Source: Ligaoa zhengdingensis
GTDB lineage: Bacteria; Bacillota; Clostridia; Oscillospirales; Ruminococcaceae
Assembly (NCBI RefSeq): GCF_014384885.1
Contig: NZ_JACRST010000002.1
Coordinates: 62,001 to 126,000 of the forward strand
DNA: 64,000 nt
Reading direction: 5' to 3'
Each line of letters begins with the position of its first letter. Position 1 is the stretch's first letter. The notes beneath the pieces are model-generated. The model was not told the DNA's origin and ran no database searches. It was given only the letters and a program-made list of their open reading frames with translations. The position numbers were made by a program, and so were the translations under genes. Below are positions 31,130-39,983 of this stretch, piece by piece.

Positions 31130-33256
31130 TTATTTTGCAGCTTCTGCGGCCTTCTTGCGCTCCGCCAGCTTGGCGATCGCGTCCTTGCGAGACAGGTTGA
31201 TGCGGCCCTGCTGGTCGATCTCCGTGACCATGACCACAATCTCGTCGCCCACCGAGACAACGTCCTCCACCTTCTCCACACGGCTGTTCTCCAGCTTGGA
31301 GATGTGGCACAGGCCCTCCTTGCCCGGCGCGATTTCGACGAACGCGCCAAAGGTCATGATGCGGGTCACGCGGCCCTTGTAGATTGCGCCCACTTCGGGG
31401 TCGATCGCAATGGTCTCGATGACCTGCACTGCGCGGCGGCAGTCGGCCATATCGATGGCGGAGACATACACATGGCCGTCGTCCTCGATGTCGATCTTGA
31501 CGTTGCAGTCCGCGCAGATCTTCTGGATGACCTTGCCGCCCGAACCGATCACCTCGCGGATCTTATCCACAGGGATCTGGAGCGAAATCATCTTGGGCGC
31601 ATATTTGGAGAGCTCCGGCCGGGGCTCGGCGATGACCGGCAGCATGATGTTGTCGAGGATATAGTTGCGCGCCTCGTGGGTCTTGGCGAACGCCTCCTTG
31701 ACGATCTCCGGGGTGAGGCCGTCGATCTTGAGGTCCATCTGGATGGCGGTGATGCCCTTCTTGGTGCCGCCCACTTTGAAGTCCATATCGCCGAAGAAGT
31801 CCTCGAGGCCCTGGATATCCACCATGGTCATCCAGCGGTCGCCCTCGGTGATCAAGCCGCAGGAGATACCCGCAACCGGCGCCTTGATCGGCACGCCTGC
31901 GTCCATCAGGGCCAGCGTGGAACCGCAGATGGAAGCCTGCGAGGTGGAACCGTTGGAGGACAGCACCTCGGACACCAGACGCATCGCATAGGGGAACTCC
32001 TCCACCGAGGGGAGCACCGGCTCGAGGGCGCGCTCCGCCAGGGCGCCGTGGCCGATTTCGCGGCGGCCGGGGCCGCGGCTGGGTTTGGTCTCACCCACTG
32101 AGTAGGAGGGGAAGTTGTACTGATGCATGTAGCGCTTGTTCTCCTCGCCGTCGATGCCGTCGAGAATCTGCGCGTCGCGCAGCTGGCCCAGCGTGGCGAT
32201 GGTGAGCACCTGGGTCTGGCCGCGGGTGAACATGCCCGAACCGTGCACGCGGGGGATCAGGCCGACCTGAGCGTTGAGCGGGCGCATCTCGTTGATGCCG
32301 CGGCCGTCCACACGCTTGCCCTCGTCGAGCAGCCATCTTCTCACCACAAATTTTTGCAGCTTGTAGATGCACTCGTCGATCATGGCCGTCTGCTCGGGAT
32401 AAACCTCGTCGAATTTAGCGTGAATTTCATCGATGATCGGATTGAGGCGCGCATCGCGCTCGTTCTTGTCATCGGTATCCAGCGCATATTTCACCTTGTC
32501 GATGGCGAACTCCTTGATCGCCTCGAACATGTCGTGATCCACTTCCTGCGACTCGAACTCGAACTTGGGCTTGCCGATCTCCGCGGCCACGCCCTTGATG
32601 AATTCGACCATCTTTTTGTTCTCTTCGTGACCCATCACGATCGCTTCGAGCATGGTGTCGTCGTCCACCTCGTTTGCGCCCGACTCGATCATCACAATCT
32701 TTTGATCGGTAGAGACCACAGTGGTGGCCATCTGCGACACCTTGCGCTGCTCCGCATCCGGGTTGATGACGATTTTGCCGTCCACAATGCCCATGCTGAC
32801 GCTGGCCACCGGGCCGTTCCAGGGGATGTCCGAGATGGCGATGGCGAACGAGGTGCCCAGCATACCGGCGAGCTCGGGCGAGCAGTCGGGATCGACCGAA
32901 AGCACCGTCATCACCACCGACACGTCGTTGCGCATATCCTTGGGGAACAGCGGGCGGATCGGGCGGTCGACACAGCGGGAAGCCAGGATCGCCTTGTCGG
33001 ACGGACGGCCCTCGCGCTTCAGGAAAGAACCGGGGATCTTACCGACCGAGTAGAGCTTCTCCTCGTAATCCACAGACAGGGGGAAAAAGTCGATGCCGTC
33101 GCGGGGCTTTTTGCTGGCGGTCACGTTGCACAGCACGGTGGTCTCGCCGTACCGCACCAGACAGGTGCCGTTGGAAAGGCCGCACATCATGCCGGTTTCA
33201 AAGCTGATCTTGCGCCCGGCATACTCTGTTTCAAACACTCTAAAATTTTCAAACAT
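31130..33256 (-). CDS. pnp: Polynucleotide phosphorylase
   Basis: Protein of 708 residues with an ATG at 33256 behind GGAGGTAGC. Two RNase PH domains (about 10-215 and 310-540) are joined by a helical linker; KH (about 555-610) and S1 (about 620-690) domains follow. Visible hallmarks are RPSDKAILASRCVDRPIRPLF in the first core and EILSSNGSTSQASICGSTLALMDAGVP in the second; the latter contains the catalytic-side GSTSQ loop. KH shows IREVIGSGGKVIQ, and S1 starts GAIYKGRVTRIMTFGAFVEI. The enzyme performs phosphorolytic 3'-5' RNA degradation. rpsO-pnp is the near-universal gene order. The C-terminal Lys/Ala tail is short. Confidence 0.97.
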   Translation of the reverse strand: MFENFRVFETEYAGRKISFETGMMCGLSNGTCLVRYGETTVLCNVTASKKPRDGIDFFPLSVDYEEKLYSVGKIPGSFLKREGRPSDKAILASRCVDRPIRPLFPKDMRNDVSVVMTVLSVDPDCSPELAGMLGTSFAIAISDIPWNGPVASVSMGIVDGKIVINPDAEQRKVSQMATTVVSTDQKIVMIESGANEVDDDTMLEAIVMGHEENKKMVEFIKGVAAEIGKPKFEFESQEVDHDMFEAIKEFAIDKVKYALDTDDKNERDARLNPIIDEIHAKFDEVYPEQTAMIDECIYKLQKFVVRRWLLDEGKRVDGRGINEMRPLNAQVGLIPRVHGSGMFTRGQTQVLTIATLGQLRDAQILDGIDGEENKRYMHQYNFPSYSVGETKPSRGPGRREIGHGALAERALEPVLPSVEEFPYAMRLVSEVLSSNGSTSQASICGSTLALMDAGVPIKAPVAGISCGLITEGDRWMTMVDIQGLEDFFGDMDFKVGGTKKGITAIQMDLKIDGLTPEIVKEAFAKTHEARNYILDNIMLPVIAEPRPELSKYAPKMISLQIPVDKIREVIGSGGKVIQKICADCNVKIDIEDDGHVYVSAIDMADCRRAVQVIETIAIDPEVGAIYKGRVTRIMTFGAFVEIAPGKEGLCHISKLENSRVEKVEDVVSVGDEIVVMVTEIDQQGRINLSRKDAIAKLAERKKAAEAAK

Positions 33257-33447
33257 ATTCTGCTACCTCCATCGCGCTTCGGCAGCCACCGGGTTTAGCA
33301 ATAAATCCACGGTTCAAGCCCGTTGAGCCGTCGATTCACTGCTAAATCACCTTGAAGCAGCCGAAGCATTGTGTTTTTTCGGATACCATCCGCCGGTGAA
33401 CGCGGGCCTCCGCTCCCCCCTCTGGATGTGCTGAGAATTATGTGAAA

Positions 33448-33479
33448 CGAAAGGCAGATGGAAATCCATCTGCCTTTCG
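33448..33479 (-). terminator. Terminator-like hairpin between rpsO and pnp
   Basis: Minus strand: a 14-bp perfect stem CGAAAGGCAGATGG/CCATCTGCCTTTCG with tetraloop ATTT, followed by TTTCACA. It sits 12 nt after the rpsO stop and about 190 nt upstream of pnp. It could be a partial terminator or, as in the E. coli rpsO-pnp region, an RNase III processing stem. The remaining gap 33257-33447 shows no gene or clear promoter. Confidence 0.75.
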
Positions 33480-33491
33480 AAACGCATCCAA

Positions 33492-33758
33492 TTACTTACG
33501 CAGACCGAGTTTCGCAACAATAGCACGATAACGCTCAATATCCTTTTTCATCAGGTAGTTGAGCAGGTTGCGTCTGTGACCGACCATCTTGAGCAGGCCA
33601 CGGCGGGAGTGATGATCCTTGGGGTGGCGTTTGGTGTGCTCGGTCAACTCTTCGATTCTCTTGGTGAGAATGGCGATCTGGACCTCCGGCGAGCCGGTAT
33701 CCTTCTCGTTGAGGCGGTTTGCCTCGATGACTGCGTTTTTCTTTTCTTTCAGGAGCAT
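33492..33758 (-). CDS. rpsO: 30S ribosomal protein S15
   Basis: Protein of 88 residues with an ATG at 33758 and GAGGTAC upstream. Family-defining sequences are NEKDTGSPEVQIAILTKRI, HPKDHHSRRGLLKMVGHRRNLLNYL and YRAIVAKLGLRK. The length is standard. S15 binds the 16S rRNA three-way junction and nucleates assembly of the 30S platform, and in many bacteria it represses its own mRNA through a leader structure; a candidate lies at 33792-33857. It has its own promoter inside the end of ribF. Confidence 0.98.
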   Translation of the reverse strand: MLLKEKKNAVIEANRLNEKDTGSPEVQIAILTKRIEELTEHTKRHPKDHHSRRGLLKMVGHRRNLLNYLMKKDIERYRAIVAKLGLRK

Positions 33759-33791
33759 GTCGGTACCTCTTTTCTTTTTATTACCGTCTAT

Positions 33792-33857
33792 CGCAGCAAG
33801 GGGTAGGTATCTTCCCGCGTAGCGGGCTCAGTCCCCAAGCCGGGGTAAACGGCTGCG
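33792..33857 (-). promoter_or_regulatory. Candidate S15 autoregulatory leader (three-way junction)
   Basis: On the minus strand the leader folds as a closing stem CGCAGC (33857-33852)/GCTGCG (33797-33792). This encloses hairpin CCCC-GGCTT-GGGG (33845-33833) and hairpin CCCGC-TAC-GCGGG (33826-33814). A junction of helices before rpsO is the known shape of several S15-binding mRNA leaders. The stem ends about 35 nt before the start codon. The structure was drawn by hand; binding by S15 is inference. Confidence 0.55.
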
Positions 33858-33868
33858 TTAGCTTTTTC

Positions 33869-33897
33869 ACTATACCATAAAATCCCGTTATTGTAAA
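33869..33897 (-). promoter_or_regulatory. Promoter of rpsO(-pnp)
   Basis: Minus strand: TTTACA (33897-33892), 17-nt spacer, TATAGT (33874-33869). The spacer overlaps the last codons of ribF. Confidence 0.75.
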
Positions 33898-34802
33898 GCA
33901 TAAAGTTTACATGCCTCGAGGGCATGTTCCGTATCCCGCCGGATGTTTTCCCGCAGCTCCTCGATGGAGGAAAAACGAACCTCGGGGCGCAAAAAACGCA
34001 CCAGCGTCACCGGAACCACCCTGCCGTACAGGTCGGCTGTCAGGCCCGGGATATGGGTCTCCGCGACCGGCCGGTTGTCGCTCTTCACCGTAGGTTTCAC
34101 CCCGACGTTGGTCACCGCCGGATAAGCCCTTCCGTCGACCTCGGCAAAGGCCGCATAAACCCCGAACCGCGGCAGGGCGCAGCCCTCGGGCAACAGTTGG
34201 TTGATGGTGGGGTATTGCATCTGGCGGCCCAGCCGTCGCCCGTGCACCACCTCCAGCTCAAAGCCGTACCGGCGGCCCAGCAGGCGGTTGACAGTGTCCA
34301 TCTTCCCCTGGGCCAGAGCGGCGCGAATCCGCGTGGAGCTCACCGGCTCGCCCCCGTCCATCACCTCGGGCGTGATGCACAGCTCGATGCCCAAATCGCC
34401 GCAGAGGCGCTCCAGGTCATCCACACCGCAGCCCGCGTATCTGCCGAAGCGAAAATCCCTGCCGCAGCACAGCGCCCGCGCACCGAACCGTTGGTACAAC
34501 ATCTCGCGCACAAACGCCTCCCCGCTCAAATCGCGGAAGGACTCAAATGCCGGACAGAACACCTGTGCAATCCCCAGGCGCGTGAGCTCCCGTTCCCGCT
34601 GCTCCACCGTGGTCAGCGCATGCAGTTCCCCCTTTGAGGATGGAGCGCTGTGCGCGGTGTCAAAGGTGAACGCGCACGGCAGCAACGAGCGGCGCGCAGC
34701 CAACTCCACCGCCTGCCCGATCACCGCCTGATGGCCGCGGTGGACCCCGTCAAAAAAACCGAGTGCAATGACAGTATGTTCCCGTTTTTCCGTTGTATTC
34801 AA
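33888..34802 (-). CDS. ribF: Bifunctional riboflavin kinase/FAD synthetase
   Basis: Protein of 304 residues with a TTG start at 34802; GGGAGG lies about 11 bases upstream and no better start is visible. The N-terminal FAD synthetase domain has VIALGFFDGVHRGHQAVI (nucleotidyl-transfer HxGH-type motif, here HRGH) and the later PVSSTRIRAAL. The C-terminal riboflavin kinase domain contains LGRRYGFELEVVHGRRLGRQMQYPTIN and the downstream GVYAAF. It converts riboflavin to FMN and FAD. ribF follows truB by 32 nt as in most Firmicutes and is the last gene of the rimP-nusA-infB operon. Confidence 0.96.
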   Translation of the reverse strand: MNTTEKREHTVIALGFFDGVHRGHQAVIGQAVELAARRSLLPCAFTFDTAHSAPSSKGELHALTTVEQRERELTRLGIAQVFCPAFESFRDLSGEAFVREMLYQRFGARALCCGRDFRFGRYAGCGVDDLERLCGDLGIELCITPEVMDGGEPVSSTRIRAALAQGKMDTVNRLLGRRYGFELEVVHGRRLGRQMQYPTINQLLPEGCALPRFGVYAAFAEVDGRAYPAVTNVGVKPTVKSDNRPVAETHIPGLTADLYGRVVPVTLVRFLRPEVRFSSIEELRENIRRDTEHALEACKLYALQ

Positions 34803-34834
34803 AAGAACGCCAGCCTCCCGTTCCCCGGCAGAAT

Positions 34835-35734
34835 TTACCCCTCTGCCGGGAACAATTGATCGATGTGCAGTTCATTTTTTCCGTAATCGTTGTGCGCCAA
34901 GCCCAGAAAGCGGTTCCCCGGCCCGTACACCGCATATCCGCCCTCCAGCGCTGGAAGGCGGTTGCGCGCGAGGTCGAGCCGCACCCCGTTGCAGAACAGG
35001 CGCGCCCTGCGTTCGTCGAGTGTGACGCGCTGCATCCCGGCAAACAATGTGGACACTGGGAGCAGAGCCCTTTCAAACTCCCCCGCGTCCGCCATGCGCT
35101 GCGCCTGTTCCAGCGTCAAGCACTGCTCCAGTCCAAAACCGGCCGCCTCGGTGCGGCACAGCCCCGTCAGTGTGGCCCCGCAGCCGAGCTCCTGCCCCAG
35201 GTCGTGGCAGAGGGTGCGGATGTAGGTGCCCTTGGAGCAGCTCACATCGATGGTGTAGACGTGTTCCCGCCCGTCCGCCTCCAGCAGCTCGAGCCGGTGG
35301 ATTGTCACCGGCCGCGCGGCGCGTTCCACCGTGCCGCCCTCACGCGCGATGTCGTACAGCCTCCTGCCGCCCACCTGCACCGCCGAATACATCGGCGGCA
35401 CCTGCATGATCTCCCCACGGAAGCGGGCGAGCGCGCGCTCCACATCCCGAGCGGATGCGTGAACCTCATTGCGGGAGAGCACCGTCCCGGTGATGTCCTG
35501 GGTGTCGGTGGTGATCCCCAACCGGAGCTCGGCGCGGTAGCGCTTATCCGTGTTGGGCAGGCGGTCGCACGCCTTGGTAGCCGCGCCGAACAGCAGCGGC
35601 AGCACCCCGGTCGCCATCGGGTCGAGGGTGCCCGCGTGGCCGATGCGGCGGGTCTTGGAAATCCCGCGCAGCTTTGCCACCACATCGAAGGAGGTGAAGC
35701 CCGCGGGCTTATTGATAAGTAAAATTCCTGTCAT
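34835..35734 (-). CDS. truB: tRNA pseudouridine(55) synthase
   Basis: Protein of 299 residues. The ATG at 35734 (MTGILLINKPAG) has GGAGG seven bases upstream; the long upstream open frame overlaps nrnA and is spurious. The catalytic Asp is in GHAGTLDPMATGVLP; TSFDVVAKLR precedes it, and QVPPMYSAVQVGGRRLYDIAR and CSKGTYIRTLCHDLG are further TruB motifs. It makes the universal pseudouridine of the T loop. Gene order nrnA-truB-ribF is preserved. Confidence 0.97.
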   Translation of the reverse strand: MTGILLINKPAGFTSFDVVAKLRGISKTRRIGHAGTLDPMATGVLPLLFGAATKACDRLPNTDKRYRAELRLGITTDTQDITGTVLSRNEVHASARDVERALARFRGEIMQVPPMYSAVQVGGRRLYDIAREGGTVERAARPVTIHRLELLEADGREHVYTIDVSCSKGTYIRTLCHDLGQELGCGATLTGLCRTEAAGFGLEQCLTLEQAQRMADAGEFERALLPVSTLFAGMQRVTLDERRARLFCNGVRLDLARNRLPALEGGYAVYGPGNRFLGLAHNDYGKNELHIDQLFPAEG

Positions 35735-35795
35735 GCCTGGCCTCCGAAAAAAGAGAGGGACGGACAACCGCCGTCCGCCCCGTCCCATCCATTCT

Positions 35796-36764
35796 CTATT
35801 GTTCGGCGTCGTATCGATCGAACGCCTGTTTGACCAAAACCAAAACCTGGCGCTTTGCCTCCTCCAGCGTGGCGGCGAGGAAGCATCCCGCGGCGCGCGC
35901 ATGGCCGCCGCCGCCCAATCTGGCACAGATCTCGGAGGCGTTGATATAGCGGCTGGTGCGCAGCGATACCTTGTAGCCGCCTTCCTTTTCGCGCAGAGTG
36001 ACGCCCACCTCGACCCCTTCGATCTGCGTGGGGATCGCGGATACCCCTTCGAGCTCCGCGTCGTCCGCGCCGGCCTGTTCCAGCATCGCCCGCGTCATCC
36101 AGATGACCGCGCAGCGGTTGCCGAAGTGGTATTCCATCGTGTTATAAACCTCGCGCTCGATGGCGATGCGGCTTTGGGTCTTGTGGCTGAACATTTGCAG
36201 ATTGATCTCGGCGTTGTCCACCCCCAGCGCCACCATCCGGGACGCGGTCGAAAGGGTTTTCGCGGTGGTATTGGAAAAGCGGAAACACCCGGTATCGGTG
36301 GAAAGCCCGGTGTAGATGCAGGTGGCCATCGGCAGATCGAGCGTCACGCCCAGGCCGTCGATCACATCGCAGATCGCCTCGGCGGTCGCCGCTGCGTCCG
36401 CCACCAGATAGGTCTGCGCCGCATAAAAGGTGTTGGACGGGTGGTGATCGATGCAGAGATCGACCGCCCCGCTGTACCGCTCGAGCTTCTTGCCGAACAG
36501 CTGGGTGTCGGCGATATCCGCCGCCACCACAAACCGCTCCTCAAACGCCTCCGGCTGGTAATCCGGGAACATAAACCGGTATTTGCGCGGGAATTCGTCT
36601 GAGCACTCCACCCGCACGCGCTTGCCCAGCGCGCGCAGCGCATAGTAGAGCGCAAAGGCCGACCCCAGCGTATCCCCATCCGGATTCTGGTGCGTCAAAA
36701 TCAAAATGTCGTCCTGCTCCCGCAACCAGGCGCAGGCCTGCTCCAGCGTAATCGCAATGCCCAT
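35796..36764 (-). CDS. nrnA: DHH-family nanoRNase/pAp phosphatase NrnA
   Basis: Protein of 322 residues with an ATG at 36764 and GAGGTGAGC upstream. The N-terminal DHH domain shows HQNPDGDTLGSAFAL (motif with metal-binding Asp), ADIADTQLFG and the DHH motif in CIDHHPSNTFY. The C-terminal DHHA1 domain ends with RLGGGGHARAAGCF. NrnA degrades short oligoribonucleotides and, in several bacteria, pAp and pApA. pApA is the product of GdpP (16055-18079), so the two could act in series in c-di-AMP breakdown. It lies between rbfA and truB, the usual Firmicute position. Confidence 0.94.
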   Translation of the reverse strand: MGIAITLEQACAWLREQDDILILTHQNPDGDTLGSAFALYYALRALGKRVRVECSDEFPRKYRFMFPDYQPEAFEERFVVAADIADTQLFGKKLERYSGAVDLCIDHHPSNTFYAAQTYLVADAAATAEAICDVIDGLGVTLDLPMATCIYTGLSTDTGCFRFSNTTAKTLSTASRMVALGVDNAEINLQMFSHKTQSRIAIEREVYNTMEYHFGNRCAVIWMTRAMLEQAGADDAELEGVSAIPTQIEGVEVGVTLREKEGGYKVSLRTSRYINASEICARLGGGGHARAAGCFLAATLEEAKRQVLVLVKQAFDRYDAEQ

Positions 36765-36810
36765 CTGCTCACCTCATATTGCGGGTGTTCCCCGCGCTTT
36801 CCAAATTGGA

Positions 36811-37164
36811 TCACCCACGTTTTGGGTGTTCGATATCCTCCATGATCTTGAGAATCTCCGCGCTCTGCTCGATTGAATTGTCTGCGATAAATTTGATCGA
36901 AGGGGTGTGGCGCAGCGCCAGCCGGCCACCCAACTCGTGCCGCACAAAACCCGCGGCGTTGTTGAGCCCCTTAACCGCCTCCCTGGCGGCCTCCATGCCG
37001 TCCAGCGAGCTGATATATACCTTACAGGCCGACAGATCACGCGCGAGATCCACCTTGACGATGCTCAGCATCCCCGTGATACGCGGGTCCTTCAAGGTAC
37101 CCATGATCGCGGTCAACTCGCGCTTCACGTCCTCAGCCGTGCGGTCCGCCCGGTAACTTGCCAT
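36811..37164 (-). CDS. rbfA: Ribosome-binding factor A
   Basis: Protein of 117 residues. The ATG at 37164 (MASYRADRTAED) has AGGAGG nine bases upstream; six extra residues in the longer frame are rejected. The KH-like fold is recognised by VKRELTAIMGTLKDPRI, SIVKVDLARDLSACKVYIS and RHELGGRLALRHTPSIKF. RbfA assists late maturation of the 16S rRNA 5' end in the 30S subunit. It follows infB by 57 nt. Confidence 0.96.
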   Translation of the reverse strand: MASYRADRTAEDVKRELTAIMGTLKDPRITGMLSIVKVDLARDLSACKVYISSLDGMEAAREAVKGLNNAAGFVRHELGGRLALRHTPSIKFIADNSIEQSAEILKIMEDIEHPKRG

Positions 37165-37221
37165 GGCAAAACCTCCTGACATACTTGTGATCGCTCCGCG
37201 CCGCCCTCAGATGCGTGCGGA

Positions 37222-39969
37222 TCAGTCGCGATACTCCTCCACCTCGTAGGCCTCGAAGATATCGCCTTCCTTAATATCGGCAAATTTCTGTAAACTCATA
37301 CCGCATTCGTAGCCGCTGGCAACTTCTTTTACATCGTCCTTGAAGCGCTTGAGGGAATCCAGCTTGTCGTCCGCCACAATGATGCCATCGCGCACGATGC
37401 GGATGTTGGCGTTGCGCAGGATTTTGCCCTCCAGCACGTAGCAGCCCGCGACCTTGCCCACGTTGGTGATGGTGTACACCTGGCGCACTTCGGCGCGGCC
37501 CAGATCGACATCGCGGTATTTGGGCGCCAGCATCCCCTTGAGGGCGGTGCTGACTTCTTCAATGGCGTCGTAGATGATGCGGTAAAGGCGGATATCCACG
37601 CCGTCCGCATCGGCCTTGGCCTTGGCGACCGGGTCGGGACGCACATTAAACCCGATGATGATCGCACCGGAGGCCGCTGCAAGCATCACATCGCTTTCGC
37701 TGACCGCGCCCACCGCGCCGTGGATGACGCGGACGCGCACCTCGCTGTTCGAGAGCTTCTCGAGCGACTGCTTCACCGCCTCAACCGAGCCGGCCACGTC
37801 GGCCTTCACGATGATCGGAAGCTCCTTCATATCGCCCTCGGCGATCTGATCGAACAGGTTATCCAACGTGACCTTGTGGTAGGCCTTGAACATCTCTTCC
37901 TTCTGCTCGTGCTTGCGCTGCTCCACCAGCTCGCGCGCCAGCTTTTCATCCTCAACCGCGTTGAAGATATCGCCCGCCGCCGGGACCTCGTCCAAGCCGG
38001 TGATCTCAACCGGCACACTCGGGCCGGCCGCTTCGATCTTGTTCCCCCGGTCGTCGAGCATCATGCGCACGCGCCCAGTTGTGGTGCCAGCGATGACAAT
38101 GTCGCCGGTGCGCAGGGTGCCGTTCTGCACCAGCAGCGTTGCAACCGGGCCGCGGCCCTTATCGAGCTTCGCCTCGATGACGGTGCCCTTCGCCAAGCGG
38201 TCGGGGTTGGCCTTGAGCTCCTTGACCTCGGCCACCAGGTTGACCATCTCCAGCAGGGTGTCGATGCCCTCGTGGGTCTTGGCCGAAACCGGCACGCAGA
38301 TGATGTCGCCGCCCCACTCCTCGGGGACCAATTCGTATTCGGTAAGCTCCTGTTTGACCTTATCGGGGTTCGCGGTGGGTTTATCCATCTTGTTGATCGC
38401 CACGATGATCGAGACGCCCGCAGCCTTGGCATGGTTGATCGCCTCCACCGTCTGGGGCATGATGCCGTCGTCGGCCGCTACCACCAGGATGGCGATGTCG
38501 GTGACCTGCGCGCCGCGCGCGCGCATCGCGGTGAACGCCGCGTGGCCCGGGGTGTCGAGGAAGGTGATGTTCTTGCCGCCGATCTCCACACGGTAAGCGC
38601 CGATATGCTGGGTGATGCCGCCGGCCTCGCCCGCTGTGACGTGGGCGTTGCGGATGGCGTCGAGCAGCGAGGTCTTGCCGTGGTCGACGTGGCCCATGAC
38701 CACCACGACCGGATCCCTCGGATGCAGGTTTTCAGAATTATCCTCGCTGTCGTCGATCAGACGGTCCTCGATGGTGACCACCACCTCGTGTTCGACCTTC
38801 GCGCCGATCTCCATGGCGACAAGTGCGGCGGTGTCGTAATCGATCACGTCGTTGACCGCCGCCATCACGCCGCTCAGCATCAGCTTTTTGATGATCTCGG
38901 CCGCCTGAATCTTCAGCTTCAGCGCGAGGTCGCCCACCGTGATCTCATCGGGCAGGGTGATCTCCAGCTTCTGGCGGCGCTGGCGCTCCATCTCCAACTT
39001 GCGCATCTTGAGCATCTCCTGCTCGCGGCGGGAATAGTTGGGCTTGCCGCGCTGCGCGCTGCGCTGGTTGAGCTTCTGCTTTTTGACGATATTGTCCTTG
39101 GCGAAGTTGGTGGGCGCAATGCGCTCATACTTCTCGTTGTATTTGTCCAGGTTGACCTGGGAGGTTCTCATATCGACCACGCGCACGTCGCGCCCCTTGT
39201 TGCCCTGTTCGTCCACCATCAGCGGTGCGGCTGGCTTCGCGGGGTTCACGGCCGGGCGCTGATAGGTCGGCTTGGGCTGCTTCGGGGTTCTGGGCTGGTT
39301 GTTGCCCGGGCGGCCGCCCTGCTGGAAGCCGCCGCGCTGCTGCCCGCCCTGATACGGCGGACGGTTGCCCGGACGGTTCTGCTGGAACTGCCCGCCCTGC
39401 TGCGGACGGCCCTGCTGCTGTCCCCCTTGCTGCGGGCGGTTGCCCTGGTAGGGGGGCCGGTTGCCGCCCTGCGCGCCGCCCACGGGCGGGCGGTTGGTGT
39501 TGGGCCGGAACTGCGGTGCGGGGCGGCCGTTCGGCACGCTCTGCTGTGCAGGGGCCTGCTGGCGCGCGGCAGGGCGCTGCTGCGCTGCCGGCTGTTGTTG
39601 CGGCTGCGGTGCGGGCGCAGCGGAAGCTGCGGGCTTTGCCGCCGCCGCGGGAGTCGCCGGCTGTTTTACCGCCTGGACGGCCGGCGCCGCCGCGGGCGCC
39701 GGCTTCGCCTGCTGCACTGCGGGCTCGGCGGGCTTCACCGCGGGTTTCGGCGGCTCGGGCTTCTCATCCGCCTGCGCAAAGTAGGCGTCGAAGTTTTCCA
39801 CCTGGCGGGTCTGGGTATATTTTTCAAAGATGGCGTTGAGCTCGCCCTCGGTCAGCGCGGTCTGCGATTTATGCGGGGTATCGTTCACCTTGGAGAGCAC
39901 CTCAATGATCTCCTTGCTGGTGACCCCCAAGTCCTTGGCGACCTCGTTGACTCTGTACTTTATCATCAT
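37222..39969 (-). CDS. infB: Translation initiation factor IF-2
   Basis: Protein of about 915 residues; ATG at 39969 with AAGGAGG nine bases upstream. A short IF2_N domain (MIKYRVNEVAKDLGV) is followed by an unusually compositionally biased linker (about residues 60-250), first Ala/Pro/Val/Gln-rich, then Gln/Gly/Arg/Pro-rich with repeated NRPPYQG and QQGG units. A second IF2_N domain (about 330-380) precedes the G domain: GHVDHGKTSLLDAIR (about 420), DTPGHAAF, NKMDKP. Domains II-IV complete the chain. IF-2 delivers initiator tRNA to the 30S subunit. The linker resembles intrinsically disordered, RNA-interacting segments. Confidence 0.97.
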   Translation of the reverse strand: MMIKYRVNEVAKDLGVTSKEIIEVLSKVNDTPHKSQTALTEGELNAIFEKYTQTRQVENFDAYFAQADEKPEPPKPAVKPAEPAVQQAKPAPAAAPAVQAVKQPATPAAAAKPAASAAPAPQPQQQPAAQQRPAARQQAPAQQSVPNGRPAPQFRPNTNRPPVGGAQGGNRPPYQGNRPQQGGQQQGRPQQGGQFQQNRPGNRPPYQGGQQRGGFQQGGRPGNNQPRTPKQPKPTYQRPAVNPAKPAAPLMVDEQGNKGRDVRVVDMRTSQVNLDKYNEKYERIAPTNFAKDNIVKKQKLNQRSAQRGKPNYSRREQEMLKMRKLEMERQRRQKLEITLPDEITVGDLALKLKIQAAEIIKKLMLSGVMAAVNDVIDYDTAALVAMEIGAKVEHEVVVTIEDRLIDDSEDNSENLHPRDPVVVVMGHVDHGKTSLLDAIRNAHVTAGEAGGITQHIGAYRVEIGGKNITFLDTPGHAAFTAMRARGAQVTDIAILVVAADDGIMPQTVEAINHAKAAGVSIIVAINKMDKPTANPDKVKQELTEYELVPEEWGGDIICVPVSAKTHEGIDTLLEMVNLVAEVKELKANPDRLAKGTVIEAKLDKGRGPVATLLVQNGTLRTGDIVIAGTTTGRVRMMLDDRGNKIEAAGPSVPVEITGLDEVPAAGDIFNAVEDEKLARELVEQRKHEQKEEMFKAYHKVTLDNLFDQIAEGDMKELPIIVKADVAGSVEAVKQSLEKLSNSEVRVRVIHGAVGAVSESDVMLAAASGAIIIGFNVRPDPVAKAKADADGVDIRLYRIIYDAIEEVSTALKGMLAPKYRDVDLGRAEVRQVYTITNVGKVAGCYVLEGKILRNANIRIVRDGIIVADDKLDSLKRFKDDVKEVASGYECGMSLQKFADIKEGDIFEAYEVEEYRD

Positions 39970-39983
39970 AAGCAAAATCCTCC

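Noticed and set aside
35735..35926. N-terminal extension of TruB
   Set aside because: Overlaps nrnA, has Arg/Pro/Trp-rich shadow composition, and a good ribosome site precedes the ATG at 35734.
39300..39760. DNA repeat or CRISPR-like array in infB
   Set aside because: Degenerate codon repeats for a Gln/Gly/Arg linker within an intact frame; no constant spacers.
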